In this document: piece by piece, positions 1 through 10,134 of the stretch | Layout: each line of letters begins with the position of its first letter | How positions within the stretch are numbered: the first letter of the stretch is position 1 | Assembly (NCBI GenBank): GCA_900299005.1 | Contig: OMID01000069.1 | Span: 1 to 64,000, forward strand | Direction of reading: 5' to 3' | DNA length: 64,000 nucleotides | Source of the DNA: Oxalobacteraceae bacterium | Lineage (GTDB): Bacteria > Pseudomonadota > Gammaproteobacteria > Burkholderiales > Burkholderiaceae_D | Made by a program: the position numbers and the translations under genes | Notes under the pieces: model-generated | The model's database searches: none | Told to the model about the DNA's origin: nothing | The model's input: the letters and a program-made list of their open reading frames with translations, nothing else

Positions 1-1222
1 TGTGGCGACCACCTCGTCACTGTGATTTTTCGGCAAATCAACCATGCTCCATGGGCTGGCGACAACGAATTCAAGATCGATGATCGATGATCGTTATCTT
101 TACACTCATTTCGAACATCAATAGAGTGCGAGGTCGCCAATGCACTATCTCCAAGCACCCGACTTGTTGAGTGACTTGGAATCATCCCCGCTAAAGACCT
201 GTAAGACGAATCAATTGATCGAAAGAAAAAGTGGGTATCGGAGACATACTCCTTGAGAAATATCCCAGAAATACCAAGTCTCTGCTGCCGAAAACGATAA
301 ACTATCGGTCAATAAAAAACGATCGGTCGATACTCCGCGCTTCCTTCAAAGGAGCGTACCGTGCCCATCACCCTCTTGTACCGAATTCGTTTTCTATTTC
401 TCTTGCAGCTACCTGCTGGATCTTTTTTCTTGAATTAATTACCCCTCTCGTAATCGGCAGGGACAAACAGACTTCAGCTACCAGAGCAGCAAGCGCCAAC
501 CCACGTCTAAAGCCCGATATCCACAAAAGACTTATCAAGCGCCAACTACATCGTAGTTACTCGGTGAATCATGTTGCTGTTTTTTTCACTTTTGTGTTGT
601 GGACTTTTGTCCTTTGTGCTCCGGCTCAGGCGGACACTATTTTTTTAGGAAAAACAGCTCAATCCGGAGAGACTGATTTCAGCGCGGAGGAGAAAAAATT
701 ATTCAAGGACGCTTTGCACAAGTTTAAAAAATATGAATTGAAAAAAATTTTTACCGTCGTTTCCGTCATTCAATGGCTTGTAATGATCATATCGTTTTCT
801 CAACAAGGCGATTACCCGGCTGGGAAGCCACCTTGATGAGCCCTCCCGAATAGTCACATTGAATGTGACCGACAACACCTATGTGGTGAGCAGCTATACC
901 GGCAAACTTTTTTGTTTGAACCGTCAGAGAGACATGCTGGTTCGTCGAGGTGGTCTCGAGATTCTCAGAATGTCTCAGGATATTACCTACGAATGGTTGG
1001 CCGGGAAGTGGGGAAATGAATTAACACATATTTCACAACTCCCAAATTCCTTCATATCTAATTATTTGTGCCAGTTTCTCCCTTCTAGCGATACGCTGCC
1101 AACGGAAGACAAAAACAAGCAGATAGACTCTGGCAGCAGACAAATGATGCTGTTGCCAGGTCATGGCTATTTGAAAAATTTTCTTGCTGATAGACACTAC
1201 ATGAGCAGCGGACCTGTTTCCC
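1..1222. other. Left-end stretch with no supported gene
   Basis: This stretch is clearly more A/T-rich than the rest of the window. An open frame from a GTG at 231 to 836 contains a hydrophobic run ending in APAQA (nt ~570-635) that looks like a signal peptide, but its first 110 residues look random, there is no ribosome binding site and I recognise no family. A second open frame (859-1395) overlaps the HlyD remnant in another frame. A short tandem GATCGAT repeat lies near 76-93. I infer decayed accessory DNA; a small exported protein starting near 570 remains possible. Confidence 0.4.
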
Positions 1223-1732
1223 ATGTCAAGGACGACAACAGTCAGCAGCGGGTATCTGACAGGTCAGCTGCAACTGACACAAGTCACAGCGCCTATCGAT
1301 GGCACGGTACAACAACTTTCAGTGCATACCGTTGGTGGTGTGGTCACTCCCGCACAGGTATTGATGTTGATCGTGCCGCAGCAACAAACGATTGAGGTCG
1401 AAGCGATGCTCGAGAATAAAGATATCGGTTTCGTGCATCCCGGGCTGGCTGTCGAGATCAAACTGGAGGCTTTTCCTTTTACGCGCTACGGCACCATTCC
1501 GGGCACCATCGCCCACCTGTCGCACGATGCCGTTACCGATGACAAGCGAGGTCTATCATACCTCGCGAAGGTGCAGCTGCAACAAAATACGATCAGCGTG
1601 GATGGCCGCAATGAAGCGATCGTACCGGGCATGTCGGCTATTGCCGAGATCAAAACAGGCCAGAGATCTGTGATCGAATATTTGCTGAGCCCAGTCCTGC
1701 AATACAAACGAGAGAGTCTGAGAGAGCGTTGA
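1223..1732 (+). pseudogene. Truncated HlyD-family type I secretion membrane fusion protein (C-terminal part)
   Basis: The 169-residue frame matches only the C-terminal third of HlyD/PrtE-type periplasmic adaptors, which link an inner-membrane ABC exporter to a TolC-like channel. Visible family hallmarks are VTAPIDGTVQQL, HTVGGVVTPAQ, NKDIGFV, the PFTRYGTI segment and the ending SPVLQYKRESLRER, a typical HlyD C-terminus. The membrane anchor and coiled-coil hairpin (about 250-300 residues) are absent. The ATG at 1223 is only the first in-frame Met with no convincing ribosome binding site. No ABC exporter or TolC gene is adjacent, so I call it a remnant rather than a functional gene. Confidence 0.75.
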
Positions 1733-1983
1733 ACTTTGGCGGCAAGACCCAAAATAATCGCAGTAGTGTCTTGATACGCCGATAATAGCATTTGAACATC
1801 CCCCCTGCGCGAACGCTTCATGGAATGATGCTCATGTGGATGGACATAAGCTCTGTGTGCCGTATCGACCTAACGGGATAGGGTATAAAAACTGCGGCTT
1901 ATCATCCCTGATAAGGCACAACATCCCTTCGATGGGATGATCTCCGCTGTGCAAGGCTGGACCCGGATGAAATTCGGGGTTAT
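1733..1983. other. Intergenic region with small hairpins
   Basis: There is no coding signal. Two inverted repeats are visible: CTTATCA/TGATAAG at 1898-1915, which on the minus strand is followed six bases later by a run of five T, and CATCCC/GGGATG at 1922-1939. The first could terminate the minus-strand lptF-lptG-cbiX transcript, which ends just to the right, but the gap between stem and T-run weakens this. Confidence 0.35.
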
Positions 1984-2364
1984 TCAGGGTCTTGCCAGCT
2001 GACCAAGACAATATCTGGCGATACTCTCCTGAACGGATTCGTCCTCACCGACCGCCCCCGACAAGTGGATGTCCAGCTCAGGGTAAGTGTTGCGAAGTTC
2101 GTCCATGAGTGGTGGCAGATCACGGCGTACGTGTCCTCCCTGCCCGAGAAATACGGGCACCACGCTGATCTGTGTGATTCCGCTTTGCACCAGCTCAGCA
2201 ACACGCTCAGGCAGGCTTGGCGGCATCAGCTCAAGAAATGCCAGTGCTACCTCGATGTCGGGCTGCATTTGCCGAGATCGTTCGACAATCCGTTCAAAGG
2301 GCGTTGCCCAGCGCGGGTCGCGCGCGCCATGCGCAAACAATACCAGTGCCTGCTTTTTATTCAT
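1984..2364 (-). CDS. cbiX: Sirohydrochlorin chelatase-like protein (CbiX/SirB family)
   Basis: 126 residues, the length of short single-domain CbiX proteins. Family members insert cobalt or iron into sirohydrochlorin for cobalamin or siroheme synthesis in the cytoplasm. The N-terminus LVLFAHGARDPRW carries the His-Gly of the chelatase active site, and VVPVFLGQGGHVRRDLP carries the second conserved His. The ATG shares bases with the lptG stop (TGATG at 2362-2366), so the gene is translationally coupled to lptG-lptF. Whether it acts on cobalt, nickel or iron cannot be read from sequence. A cobalamin-type uptake system lies at the other end of the window but is not linked to it. Confidence 0.85.
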   Translation of the reverse strand: MNKKQALVLFAHGARDPRWATPFERIVERSRQMQPDIEVALAFLELMPPSLPERVAELVQSGITQISVVPVFLGQGGHVRRDLPPLMDELRNTYPELDIHLSGAVGEDESVQESIARYCLGQLARP

Positions 2365-3500
2365 CAGTGTCTCTCAACCCACCAGAGTGCAGATAGGGCT
2401 GCCAACAGGAAGATCGCACTCGGGGTCAGTGCGGTCGCTATAGGTGGCCAGGTGTTCAGCAGACCGATGTGCGAGAAAAGGTTGTTCAGCAAATGAAAGG
2501 ACACGCCTATCATGATGCCAATAAAAATTTTGAGCGATATTCCGCCGCTTCGGCTATGCAGATAGGCAAACGGCAAGGCCAGCGCCATCATCACAAATAC
2601 TGCCAACGGATACAACAGCTTGGTCCATAGCGCGATTTCGTAGCGCTCGCTGCGCTGCTTGTTCTCTTCAAGATGGCGACTGAATAGCGCCAGATCGACT
2701 GCTGACATTTTGCTCGGCTCGGCTATCAGCACGGCCATGATTTCCGGCGTAATCTCGGATTTCAGCACGCTGGTCGTCAGCTTGCGGCTAGTCACAAGAG
2801 CTAGATTTCGTTCACTCGCGGGTGACAAATCATGGGCAAAACGCATCTCCTCAACATCGGTCAGCTGCCACTGGCGATTGTCGATAAATCGCGCCTGCTG
2901 GGCCGAAATCATTGCCATCAAGTGCATATCGAGACTAAATTCGTAAATATTCAGATCGCGCAATACACCATCGGATTCGACTTTGCGAGCATTCAAAAAT
3001 CGAGACCCGATAGCAGTCCTGCCATCAGGACCACGTATGACATCCTTGGCCCAGAGCCCGGTGCGAAACTCTGAGGAGATCGTAGCGCCCATGATGCGGC
3101 GCCTGAAGTTTTCGGCAAAATCGGACGCCTTGGGGGCAATAAACTCGCCCAGCGCAAATGTGAGCACAGCTAATGCAATCGTTACGGGTAGCAGGATTCT
3201 GGCAGCGCCACCCATCGAAAGTGATGAGGCCCTCATGACAGTGAATTCTGAGCGGGCTGCGAGTTGCGCCATCACATAAATAGTTCCGATCAGTGCAGCA
3301 ATAGGCATCAGTTCATATGCATACGCGGGTAGTCTGAGCGAGACATAAAAAAAGGCATGCTCGATACCGTAAGGCCCACGACCCACGGATCGCACCTCTC
3401 CCATCAGATCGAAAAAAGCAAACAGCGCCAGAAAAGCCAGCAGTACAAAAAATACAGACCGGTAGATCTCTCGTGACAGATAACGACGTAAGACACGCAT
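2364..3500 (-). CDS. lptG: LPS export ABC transporter permease LptG
   Basis: 378 residues, normal for LptG. With LptF it forms the inner-membrane core of the LptB2FG machine that extracts lipopolysaccharide and feeds the LptC-A-D bridge. It shows the YjgP/YjgQ layout: three membrane helices in the N-terminal 120 residues, a periplasmic beta-jellyroll domain (about 130-270) and three C-terminal helices ending LAALSALWWVERH. The starting motif LRRYLSREIYRSVFFVLLAFLALF is typical. The start overlaps the lptF stop (TGATG at 3498-3502), giving the conserved lptF-lptG order. Confidence 0.95.
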   Translation of the reverse strand: MRVLRRYLSREIYRSVFFVLLAFLALFAFFDLMGEVRSVGRGPYGIEHAFFYVSLRLPAYAYELMPIAALIGTIYVMAQLAARSEFTVMRASSLSMGGAARILLPVTIALAVLTFALGEFIAPKASDFAENFRRRIMGATISSEFRTGLWAKDVIRGPDGRTAIGSRFLNARKVESDGVLRDLNIYEFSLDMHLMAMISAQQARFIDNRQWQLTDVEEMRFAHDLSPASERNLALVTSRKLTTSVLKSEITPEIMAVLIAEPSKMSAVDLALFSRHLEENKQRSERYEIALWTKLLYPLAVFVMMALALPFAYLHSRSGGISLKIFIGIMIGVSFHLLNNLFSHIGLLNTWPPIATALTPSAIFLLAALSALWWVERH

Positions 3501-4630
3501 CAGTTCACACTCTTTCGGTTAGCGAGTAGCCGACGCAGGGCAATCAGCAAGACCATCGGGTGCCAGGCACTATTGGTGTTGTTACGCCAGAAAAAAAGCA
3601 TCCCGATGATCATGAGAGCGGCCAGGTGAAGTGGCCACCATCCCATACCGAAGGATAACCTGCCCTGTCCAACCGATGCCTGAAGAATGCCCACAGCATT
3701 GCTGTAGGAGATCGCGAGTACGAGCGCAATCATCAAGTTAAGCGTACGACCTCTGCGGGGATTGACAAACGCCAGTGGAATAGCGATCAACATCTGAAGT
3801 AGACACATCAGCGGTACCGAAACGCGCCACAGGAGCTCCGCCAGATTGGATTCCGTTGGCTCCCGAACAAGCGCTGCCGTGGGTAATACGCGAGAGGCTT
3901 TGTTGTCGGCGATCTCGCGGTTGCTGTTGGCGACCACAATCACATAGCGAGCAAAGTCCATGGTCTGAAATTCCGGGGTACCCGGTTTACCGTCGTAGCG
4001 GCGACCATTGCGCAACTCGAGCAACTTGGCACCACGCTCGTCAAGAATGATGGACCCAACACGGGCGACCACCACACTGCTGCTGTCATTGCGCGACTGG
4101 CTGACGAAAACATTCTCTACCCTGCGCGTGTCCGAGGACAGCCCTTCCACAAAAAAAATCCGGTCTCCTGAGGCAGATTCCTGAAACTTACCCGGGGAAA
4201 TTCGTGAAATATCTTCCCGGTTGCGGAAACGTTCTTTGTATTCATAGGACAGGCGACTGGCCCATGGCGTGAGCCACAGCGACAGTGCTGCGGTCAGAAG
4301 CACCAGCGGCACGCCAACCGACATAACGGGTCTGATCCAGCGCATCAACGACAACCCCGATGCAAACCAGACCACCATTTCGGAATCCTGATAGCTTCGG
4401 GCAACCACCAACAGCACAGAAATAAAGGCCGTAAGCGAGATGATCACGGGCATGTAGACCAGTGATGAAAACCCCAGCAAGGCGGCCACGTCACCCGAAG
4501 CAATGCGTCCAGCCGCCGCATCTCCCAGGATGCGAATGAGCATCACGGTAATGACGATGGTGAACAGGGTGGTGAACACTGCACCGACTGTGTTGAGCAG
4601 CTCGCGGCGTATGGCGCGCTGAAAAATCAT
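3500..4630 (-). CDS. lptF: LPS export ABC transporter permease LptF
   Basis: 376 residues from the ATG at 4630. A longer frame exists to 4717 but its extra 29 residues overlap the pepA start and look non-coding. LptF pairs with LptG in the LPS transporter. The N-terminus [19 protein letters not shown] is the standard LptF start (cytoplasmic end, then the first membrane helix), followed by helices near 50-75 and 95-115, a periplasmic domain, and a C-terminal helix block with the [11 protein letters not shown] loop. The gene is divergent from pepA with only 36 bp between starts, an arrangement widespread in proteobacteria. Confidence 0.95.
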   Translation of the reverse strand: MIFQRAIRRELLNTVGAVFTTLFTIVITVMLIRILGDAAAGRIASGDVAALLGFSSLVYMPVIISLTAFISVLLVVARSYQDSEMVVWFASGLSLMRWIRPVMSVGVPLVLLTAALSLWLTPWASRLSYEYKERFRNREDISRISPGKFQESASGDRIFFVEGLSSDTRRVENVFVSQSRNDSSSVVVARVGSIILDERGAKLLELRNGRRYDGKPGTPEFQTMDFARYVIVVANSNREIADNKASRVLPTAALVREPTESNLAELLWRVSVPLMCLLQMLIAIPLAFVNPRRGRTLNLMIALVLAISYSNAVGILQASVGQGRLSFGMGWWPLHLAALMIIGMLFFWRNNTNSAWHPMVLLIALRRLLANRKSVN

Positions 4631-4638
4631 CCGGGGAC

Positions 4639-4661
4639 TATAATTGACAGGATTAAAGGAG
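4639..4661 (+). promoter_or_regulatory. Core elements in the lptF-pepA divergent gap
   Basis: The 36-bp gap between the divergent starts contains a perfect TATAAT at 4639-4644 and the pepA ribosome binding site AAGGAG at 4656-4661. No good -35 hexamer lies 16-18 bp upstream of the TATAAT on the plus strand, so its use as a -10 element is only a suggestion; the motif is also A/T-symmetric and could serve lptF. Confidence 0.4.
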
Positions 4662-4666
4662 CGCCC

Positions 4667-6166
4667 ATGGACTTTAGCATAAAAGCTTTTAATACAAAAA
4701 ACGCAATCGCCGAGCACAAATCTTCCTGCATCGCTGTCGGCGTTTACGAAGGTGGAAAACTGACGCAGGCGGCAAAGGCACTAGATCAACACGGTGCGCT
4801 GACCTCTGCACTCAAGAGCGGTGACATTACCGGCAAGCCCGGCACCACGCTGATGGTTCATCCCGCCAGCGGCCCTGCCAAACGAATCCTGCTGGTGGGG
4901 TTGGGCACACAAGACGGAGTCACAGAACGCAACTTCATCTCTGCCGTGCAAGCCGTGGCGCGGGTATTCACCACACTGGGGGCTGTTGACGGCATGCTGG
5001 CCCTGCCGCTAGATGGGGTAAAAGGGCGTGATGCGCACTGGGCGCTGCGAGCCGAAGTAATCGCGCTGCGGGAGAGCATATTCCGCGCCGATGGTCTAAA
5101 GAGCAAGAAGGATGACAATACAGGCGGCGTTCGCAAGGTGACGATCGTCGTCGAGGCCAATGACGTTGCCACAAAACGCACATTGTCGCAGAGCGTTGCG
5201 CTTGCCAACGGCATGGATCTTGCTAAAACCTTGGGCAACCTGCCGCCCAACATCTGCACGCCCACCTATCTGGCCGATACGGCAAAGAAAATTGCGCGTG
5301 AATTCAGTCTGGGTGTGGAGGTACTTGACCGCAAGCAGCTCGAAGCGCTCAAAATGGGCAGTTTTTTGTCCGTGACGAACGGCAGCGATCAGCCGCCGAA
5401 ATTCATCGTGCTCAAGCATTTGGGTGGCAAGCCCAAAGAGGCGCCGATCGTCCTTGTCGGTAAAGGCATTACCTTCGACACTGGAGGTATTTCGCTCAAA
5501 CCCGGCAGCGGCATGGATGAAATGAAATACGACATGTGCGGCGCGGCCTCAGTGCTTGGCACGCTGCGCGCTGTGGGCGAGATGGCACTGCCACTCAACG
5601 TGATTGGCGTGATTCCGGCCTGCGAGAATATGCCCTCTGGCCGCGCGACACGTCCTGGCGATATCGTTACCTCGATGTCTGGTCAGACGATCGAGATTTT
5701 GAACACAGACGCCGAAGGCAGACTGATCTTGTGCGACGCACTTACCTACGCTGAACGCTTCAAGCCTGCTTGCGTGATCGATATCGCGACACTAACCGGT
5801 GCCTGCGTCACTGCACTTGGTCACCACAACACGGGGCTTTTTACTCGCCATGACGATGCGCATGACGCGCTGGCCAAGCAGCTGATTGCAGCCGGCAAGT
5901 ATGCGAACGATACCGCGTGGCGCATGCCAGTCGAAGACGCATATCAGGAACAATTGAAATCAAACTTCGCCGATATCGCCAACATCGGCGGCCCACCCGG
6001 CGGAAGCATTACCGCAGCCTGTTTTCTCGAGCGCTTTACCAAACAATATACCTGGGCACATCTGGATATTGCCGGCACCGCGTGGAAAAGCGGCGCGGCA
6101 AAAGGTGCAACAGGAAGGCCGGTGCCATTATTAACAACGTTCTTGCTGGACAGACTTCAACACTGA
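4667..6166 (+). CDS. pepA: Leucyl aminopeptidase (M17 family)
   Basis: 499 residues, typical for PepA, a cytoplasmic hexameric di-metal peptidase that removes N-terminal residues from peptides; in E. coli it also acts as a DNA-binding accessory protein. The M17 signature NTDAEGRL begins at residue 346. The metal/catalytic segment [17 protein letters not shown] and [10 protein letters not shown] are upstream of it, and the C-terminal motif [13 protein letters not shown] is present. The start is supported by AAGGAG five bases upstream. A strong hairpin follows the stop at 6210-6229. Confidence 0.97.
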   Translation: MDFSIKAFNTKNAIAEHKSSCIAVGVYEGGKLTQAAKALDQHGALTSALKSGDITGKPGTTLMVHPASGPAKRILLVGLGTQDGVTERNFISAVQAVARVFTTLGAVDGMLALPLDGVKGRDAHWALRAEVIALRESIFRADGLKSKKDDNTGGVRKVTIVVEANDVATKRTLSQSVALANGMDLAKTLGNLPPNICTPTYLADTAKKIAREFSLGVEVLDRKQLEALKMGSFLSVTNGSDQPPKFIVLKHLGGKPKEAPIVLVGKGITFDTGGISLKPGSGMDEMKYDMCGAASVLGTLRAVGEMALPLNVIGVIPACENMPSGRATRPGDIVTSMSGQTIEILNTDAEGRLILCDALTYAERFKPACVIDIATLTGACVTALGHHNTGLFTRHDDAHDALAKQLIAAGKYANDTAWRMPVEDAYQEQLKSNFADIANIGGPPGGSITAACFLERFTKQYTWAHLDIAGTAWKSGAAKGATGRPVPLLTTFLLDRLQH

Positions 6167-6209
6167 CGGAACACACCTCAGTTACCGTTAACCACGATGT
6201 CGATTTATC

Positions 6210-6229
6210 AAGGGAGCCTCGGCTCCCTT
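6210..6229 (+). terminator. Probable pepA terminator hairpin
   Basis: A perfect 8-bp stem AAGGGAGC/GCTCCCTT with a four-base loop lies 44 bp after the pepA stop. The following bases (CGTCGTTTATA) are only moderately T-rich, so termination efficiency is uncertain. Confidence 0.6.
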
Positions 6230-6290
6230 CGTCGTTTATACGGCCTGGAAAAAGCAGTCTTGTGAGCAGATAGATGATTGGAAAAACAAA

Positions 6291-6418
6291 GGAGAAGCTT
6301 AAGAAAACCCTAGTCTGTGGCGAACCAGCATCGCTATGCGGCGCGGCAGCCCGCTAAATCAAAGGCTCGCAGCTATTTACCCAAGGAGAAATCTTACGAT
6401 GTTTAATTAATCACTTCC
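6291..6418 (+). mobile_element. MITE-like dispersed repeat, copy A
   Basis: A 128-bp element sharing its whole length with three other copies in this window (10135-10262, 32124-32255, 57694-57819). Shared blocks are CCAGCATCGCTATGCG near 6325, AAAGGCTCGC near 6361 and AAGGAGAAATCTT near 6383, with outer ends GGAGAAGCTT and the inverted partner ACTTCC. It carries no ORF. Flanking tetranucleotides are CAAA (left) and CTAA (right), three of four bases matching, consistent with a decayed 4-bp target duplication. Confidence 0.75.
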
Positions 6419-6503
6419 CTAACCCATAGGCAATTGTTAGATTGGTCGAACCGATTGTCGGCTAACGTGACTGAAAATTCCCAACAACTATTTCTTTTCA
6501 GCC

Positions 6504-6965
6504 ATGTATCCGACAACGAATACCCAAGGACAGACTGTCTTCTTGGAAAAATCTCTGAATATTCCCTCCACCCGTAAACCTCCAGTGCCAAAAGACCGGG
6601 CACCCCAAATGGTTCAAACACCCAAGAAGCCAACTTGCGGCTTCCTTGTCCCTCCTGGAGGACAGCCGGAATTGACGGATGCTCAACAACAGGCAGCCCG
6701 CCTGCGCGAGTCACTCGTCCGCATGATTGCCAGCTTCCTGAAACACTCTCCCAAGGCCAGTCAGGTCGATCCGTCGGATTTACGAAAATTCATGCGCAAC
6801 ATGGAAATTTGTCTTGGAATTCGGCCAGGCAGACTGAATTTAGCGCAGTGGGGCAAACTGCTTATTCAATTGGATGAGATCGCGCCGTTCAAAGATGGCG
6901 ACCTGTGCGGAGATCTGGAGATCATCGATCAGTTTATTGCCAACTACAAACCCGTGACGCAATGA
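6504..6965 (+). CDS. Hypothetical protein, proline-rich N-terminus
   Basis: 153 residues and no family recognised. The first 60 residues are Pro/Lys/Gln-rich and look disordered; from about residue 57 (LTDAQQQAARLRESL) the sequence becomes helical and ends in a more ordered segment rich in Leu and acidic residues (LNLAQWGKLLIQLDEIAPF). There is no signal peptide or membrane helix. No ribosome binding site precedes the ATG at 6504, so the start could instead be the Met at 6609. It lies alone between mobile repeat copy A and xth, which fits an accessory gene. Confidence 0.5.
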   Translation: MYPTTNTQGQTVFLEKSLNIPSTRKPPVPKDRAPQMVQTPKKPTCGFLVPPGGQPELTDAQQQAARLRESLVRMIASFLKHSPKASQVDPSDLRKFMRNMEICLGIRPGRLNLAQWGKLLIQLDEIAPFKDGDLCGDLEIIDQFIANYKPVTQ

Positions 6966-7038
6966 CATCTTTGCAGGCTCGGCCGGGGAGCCTGCAATTA
7001 CTGGGTACAATTCAGGACGCCTTCTTTTTTCCCGGCCC

Positions 7039-7806
7039 ATGAAACTCGCCACCTGGAACGTCAACTCGCTTAAAGTCCGGCTGCCTCATGTCCTGCAATG
7101 GCTTGAGGCCAGCCCCGTTGACGTGCTCTGTCTGCAGGAAACCAAACTAACCGATGACAAGTTCCCGATCGGCGAAATCCAGGCTGCCGGTTATCAGGTA
7201 GCCTTTAGTGGGCAGAAGACCTACAACGGCGTGGCCATCCTGTCTCGCCACCCACTTTCCGAGCTTGTCAAAAATAACCCACGCTTTGACGACGAGCAAC
7301 AACGCATCATCACCGCCACGATCGCTGGTATTCGAGTGATCTGTGCCTACGTACCGAATGGGCAGTTAGTAGGCAGCGACAAATACGAGTACAAGCTGCG
7401 CTGGCTGGAGGCATTACAGGGCTGGCTGCGGGACGAGCTTAAAAATTACCCCAATCTGGCGCTCCTGGGCGATTACAACATTGCCCCAGAAGACGCTGAT
7501 GTTCATGATCCTGTGGCATGGAAGGATCAGGTGCTCTGCTCCGACGCCGAGCGTGCCGCATTTCGGCAGCTGTGCGAGCTGCCTTTGAAAGATGCATTCC
7601 GGTTATTTCCGCAGGCGGACAAGCTCTACAGCTGGTGGGATTACCGCCAGATGGCCTTCCGCCGAAACAGAGGCCTGAGGATAGATCACATCCTGCTCTC
7701 TTTACCTCTGGCCGAGCGCTGTATCGCATGCGAAATCGATAAGACGCCCCGAAAGTGGGAACAACCGTCTGACCACACCCCCGTGATTGCCACGCTCAAG
7801 CCCTGA
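7039..7806 (+). CDS. xth: Exodeoxyribonuclease III
   Basis: 255 residues, matching ExoIII/ExoA: an AP endonuclease and 3'-5' exonuclease in base excision repair. Visible active-site elements of the endonuclease/exonuclease/phosphatase fold are the Asn of TWNVNS (residues 5-10), catalytic Glu34 in LQETK, the LGDYNIAPEDADV segment with catalytic Asp and Asn, and the C-terminal SDHTPVIATL with the conserved Asp-His. The neighbouring genes are unrelated; it is likely monocistronic. Confidence 0.96.
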   Translation: MKLATWNVNSLKVRLPHVLQWLEASPVDVLCLQETKLTDDKFPIGEIQAAGYQVAFSGQKTYNGVAILSRHPLSELVKNNPRFDDEQQRIITATIAGIRVICAYVPNGQLVGSDKYEYKLRWLEALQGWLRDELKNYPNLALLGDYNIAPEDADVHDPVAWKDQVLCSDAERAAFRQLCELPLKDAFRLFPQADKLYSWWDYRQMAFRRNRGLRIDHILLSLPLAERCIACEIDKTPRKWEQPSDHTPVIATLKP

Positions 7807-7893
7807 CTGCATCACGACGATTTTTTAGCGACGGTGAGTTCCAAGACGGCTCGCAGATCATCGAGGCGTGTCATCGGCCTGCAAGGAAAAACC

Positions 7894-9795
7894 TCAGGAC
7901 TCCAGAGCGTCTTTAATTTGCGTCAATGAATTCGGATCTTCGATCGTGGTCAGATCACCCGGATCCCTACCTTCGCAAAGAGCCTGTATTGAACGCCGCA
8001 GCAGCTTGCCCGAGCGCGTCTTCGGCAGCAAGCTCACGGCATACACTCGGGAAGGCCGCGCCACTGCGCCCAGCTGACGATCGACCACGGCAAAGATCTC
8101 TTTTTCGAACTGTTTTTTGTCTTGCGGTGTCGATGTCGTGGAAGCATCTTTCGGGATCACGAAAGCCACCGCGACCTGTCCCTTGAGTTTATCTTCCACG
8201 CCAACCACCGCCACTTCGGAGACATTCGGATGGCTGGAGATACTCTCTTCGATTTCACGTGTGCCCAGACGATGGCCGGCCACATTGATCACATCATCCG
8301 TACGACCCAAAATGAAATAATAGCCATCGTCGTCTCGGATACCCCAATCGAAGGTAGAGTACACCTGTTCGGTGCTGAAGTTGGACCAATAGGATTTGAT
8401 GAAGCGTTCATCATTGTTGAACACCGTCTGCAAGCATCCGGGTGGCAAAGGGCCTTCAATAACCAGCACACCCTTTTCATTGTTATCGCATCGGGTGCCG
8501 GTATGTTCATTCAACAGCTTCAGCCGATAGCCCGGCATAGGCACGCCGGGACTGCCCACTCGTGTTGGCATGTCTTCAATGCCTTTTGCGACCGAGAGAA
8601 TCGGCCAGCCCGTCTCGGTCTGCCAGTAGTTGTCGATGATAGGTACGCCCAGCTCTGCTGCGATCCACGTCGACGTGGGCTCATCAAGCGGCTCACCTGC
8701 CAGATACAGCGCCTTGAGCGAAGAGAGGTCATGCTTTTTCAGCAGCTCAGGCGGCTGCTTCTTCAAGACACGCACTGCCGTGGGTGCCGAAAACATGCGC
8801 GTGACTTGATATTTTTCGACGATGTACCACCAAATGCTGGCATCAGGACGGATGGGCACGCCCTCGTACATTACGGTCGCCATCCCCGCCATCAGCGGGC
8901 CATAAACGATATAAGAATGACCAACGACCCAACCGATATCAGACGTGGAAAAATAGGTCTCGCCCGGCTTGCCGCAAAAAATAGTTTCCATTGACGAAGC
9001 GAGCGCTACCGCGTAGCCGCCAACATCACGCTGCACCCCTTTGGGTGTGCCCGTGGTACCCGAGGTATACAAAATGTAGGAGATATCGTTCGACTTAAGC
9101 CAGGTGACTGGCACGCTCGCTTCCATGTGCTTTGCACGCAGCTCGGCATAATCAACATCGCGTCCGGACATGTGCTCGAAGGCTGCGAGCTTGCGGTCGA
9201 CCATCAGCACATGCTGGGGTTTGTTTTTTGAGATTCGGATCGCTTCATCCAGCAAGGGCTTGTACGGTACGACTTTACCCATGCGCGAACCAGCATCCGC
9301 CGAAAAAATCAATTTTGGTTTTGCGTCGTCAATACGGCTAGCGAGACTGTTGGCAGCAAACCCACCGAAGACCACTGAGTGAATTGCCCCGATCCGCGCA
9401 CAGGCCAGCATCGCAAACATGGCCTCGGCGATCATCGGCATGTAAATCAGCACGCAGTCGCCTTTGCCAACGCCCAGCGCGATCATGATGGCAGCAGTAC
9501 GCTCGACTTCTTGTTGAAGCTCGCGGAAGGTCCAGGTTTTTTCGCTGGGGCTGCCGTCGGGTGTCTCAGTCGAGATGGCGATCAGCGCCGTCTTTTCACC
9601 CTGTTTGACGACCCAGCGGTCTACCGCGTTATGACAGAGATTGGTCTCACCACCCACAAACCAGCTTGCGAAAGGTGGACGCGAATAATCAACAACCTGC
9701 TCAAATGGCTTGTGCCAGTCGATGCGTTGCGCTTCCTTTGCCCAGAATACCTCGGGATGCGCGATCGACTGCTGGTAGAAATCCTGGTAGCTCAT
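7894..9795 (-). CDS. prpE: Propionyl-CoA synthetase PrpE
   Basis: 633 residues from the ATG at 9795, chosen because AGGGGA lies just upstream and MSYQDFYQQSI matches the family N-terminus; the frame is open to 9888. PrpE adenylates propionate and forms propionyl-CoA, the substrate of PrpC. The AMP-binding motif YTSGTTGTPKGV, the YWQTETGWP segment, the hinge GRTDDVINVAGHR and the C-terminal catalytic Lys in KTRSGKLLRR are all present. It has the same strand as prpF-acnD-prpC-prpB but is separated by about 2.8 kb holding an ankyrin gene on the other strand, so it needs its own promoter. A general acetyl-CoA synthetase is the alternative; the propionate context favours PrpE. Confidence 0.9.
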   Translation of the reverse strand: MSYQDFYQQSIAHPEVFWAKEAQRIDWHKPFEQVVDYSRPPFASWFVGGETNLCHNAVDRWVVKQGEKTALIAISTETPDGSPSEKTWTFRELQQEVERTAAIMIALGVGKGDCVLIYMPMIAEAMFAMLACARIGAIHSVVFGGFAANSLASRIDDAKPKLIFSADAGSRMGKVVPYKPLLDEAIRISKNKPQHVLMVDRKLAAFEHMSGRDVDYAELRAKHMEASVPVTWLKSNDISYILYTSGTTGTPKGVQRDVGGYAVALASSMETIFCGKPGETYFSTSDIGWVVGHSYIVYGPLMAGMATVMYEGVPIRPDASIWWYIVEKYQVTRMFSAPTAVRVLKKQPPELLKKHDLSSLKALYLAGEPLDEPTSTWIAAELGVPIIDNYWQTETGWPILSVAKGIEDMPTRVGSPGVPMPGYRLKLLNEHTGTRCDNNEKGVLVIEGPLPPGCLQTVFNNDERFIKSYWSNFSTEQVYSTFDWGIRDDDGYYFILGRTDDVINVAGHRLGTREIEESISSHPNVSEVAVVGVEDKLKGQVAVAFVIPKDASTTSTPQDKKQFEKEIFAVVDRQLGAVARPSRVYAVSLLPKTRSGKLLRRSIQALCEGRDPGDLTTIEDPNSLTQIKDALES

Positions 9796-10134
9796 ACCGT
9801 CCCCTGTCTTTTGATAGAACCCTACATGAGCGTTGATGAATCGCTCAAGCCCATCACCTTCATAGGCGCGGTGGCTGGACCATCGCACGGTAGCACAATT
9901 GCAAAGCTGACGACCAGCACGACCTCCGACGCCGCCCTGAAGCGGCTAATCACTCGTCAATCACCGAAATAATACAGAACCGAGACTGAACCAGATATCC
10001 ATGCGAACACACTAGGTCGGCCTGACGACTTGCGTGCTGATGGACAAAACTCTCAGTCTGCGCAACAAGAACCATTGCCGCCGAAGTCATAGTGGCATTC
10101 TCTTCATCGACTTGCGCGGCCAGCATAGCGCTGG

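Larger units (their letters stand above)
6167..6503. other. Gene-free region after pepA
   Basis: It holds the probable pepA terminator (6210-6229) and copy A of the dispersed mobile repeat (6291-6418). I see no coding signal in the remaining bases. Confidence 0.6.

Noticed and set aside
231-836. 201-codon frame with an internal signal-peptide-like stretch
   Set aside because: GTG start without a ribosome binding site, random-looking N-terminal half and no recognisable family, in A/T-rich decayed DNA.
859-1395. 178-codon frame overlapping the HlyD remnant
   Set aside because: It lies in a different frame from the recognisable HlyD sequence over 170 bp and its composition looks non-coding.
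6291-6418. Reading the dispersed repeats as attenuators or riboswitches
   Set aside because: They occur in both orientations relative to nearby genes, have inverted ends, and one copy has a perfect target duplication, which fits mobile elements better.
8122-8994. 290-codon frame antisense to prpE
   Set aside because: prpE has complete motifs on the other strand; this frame is His/Arg-rich as expected of a shadow.
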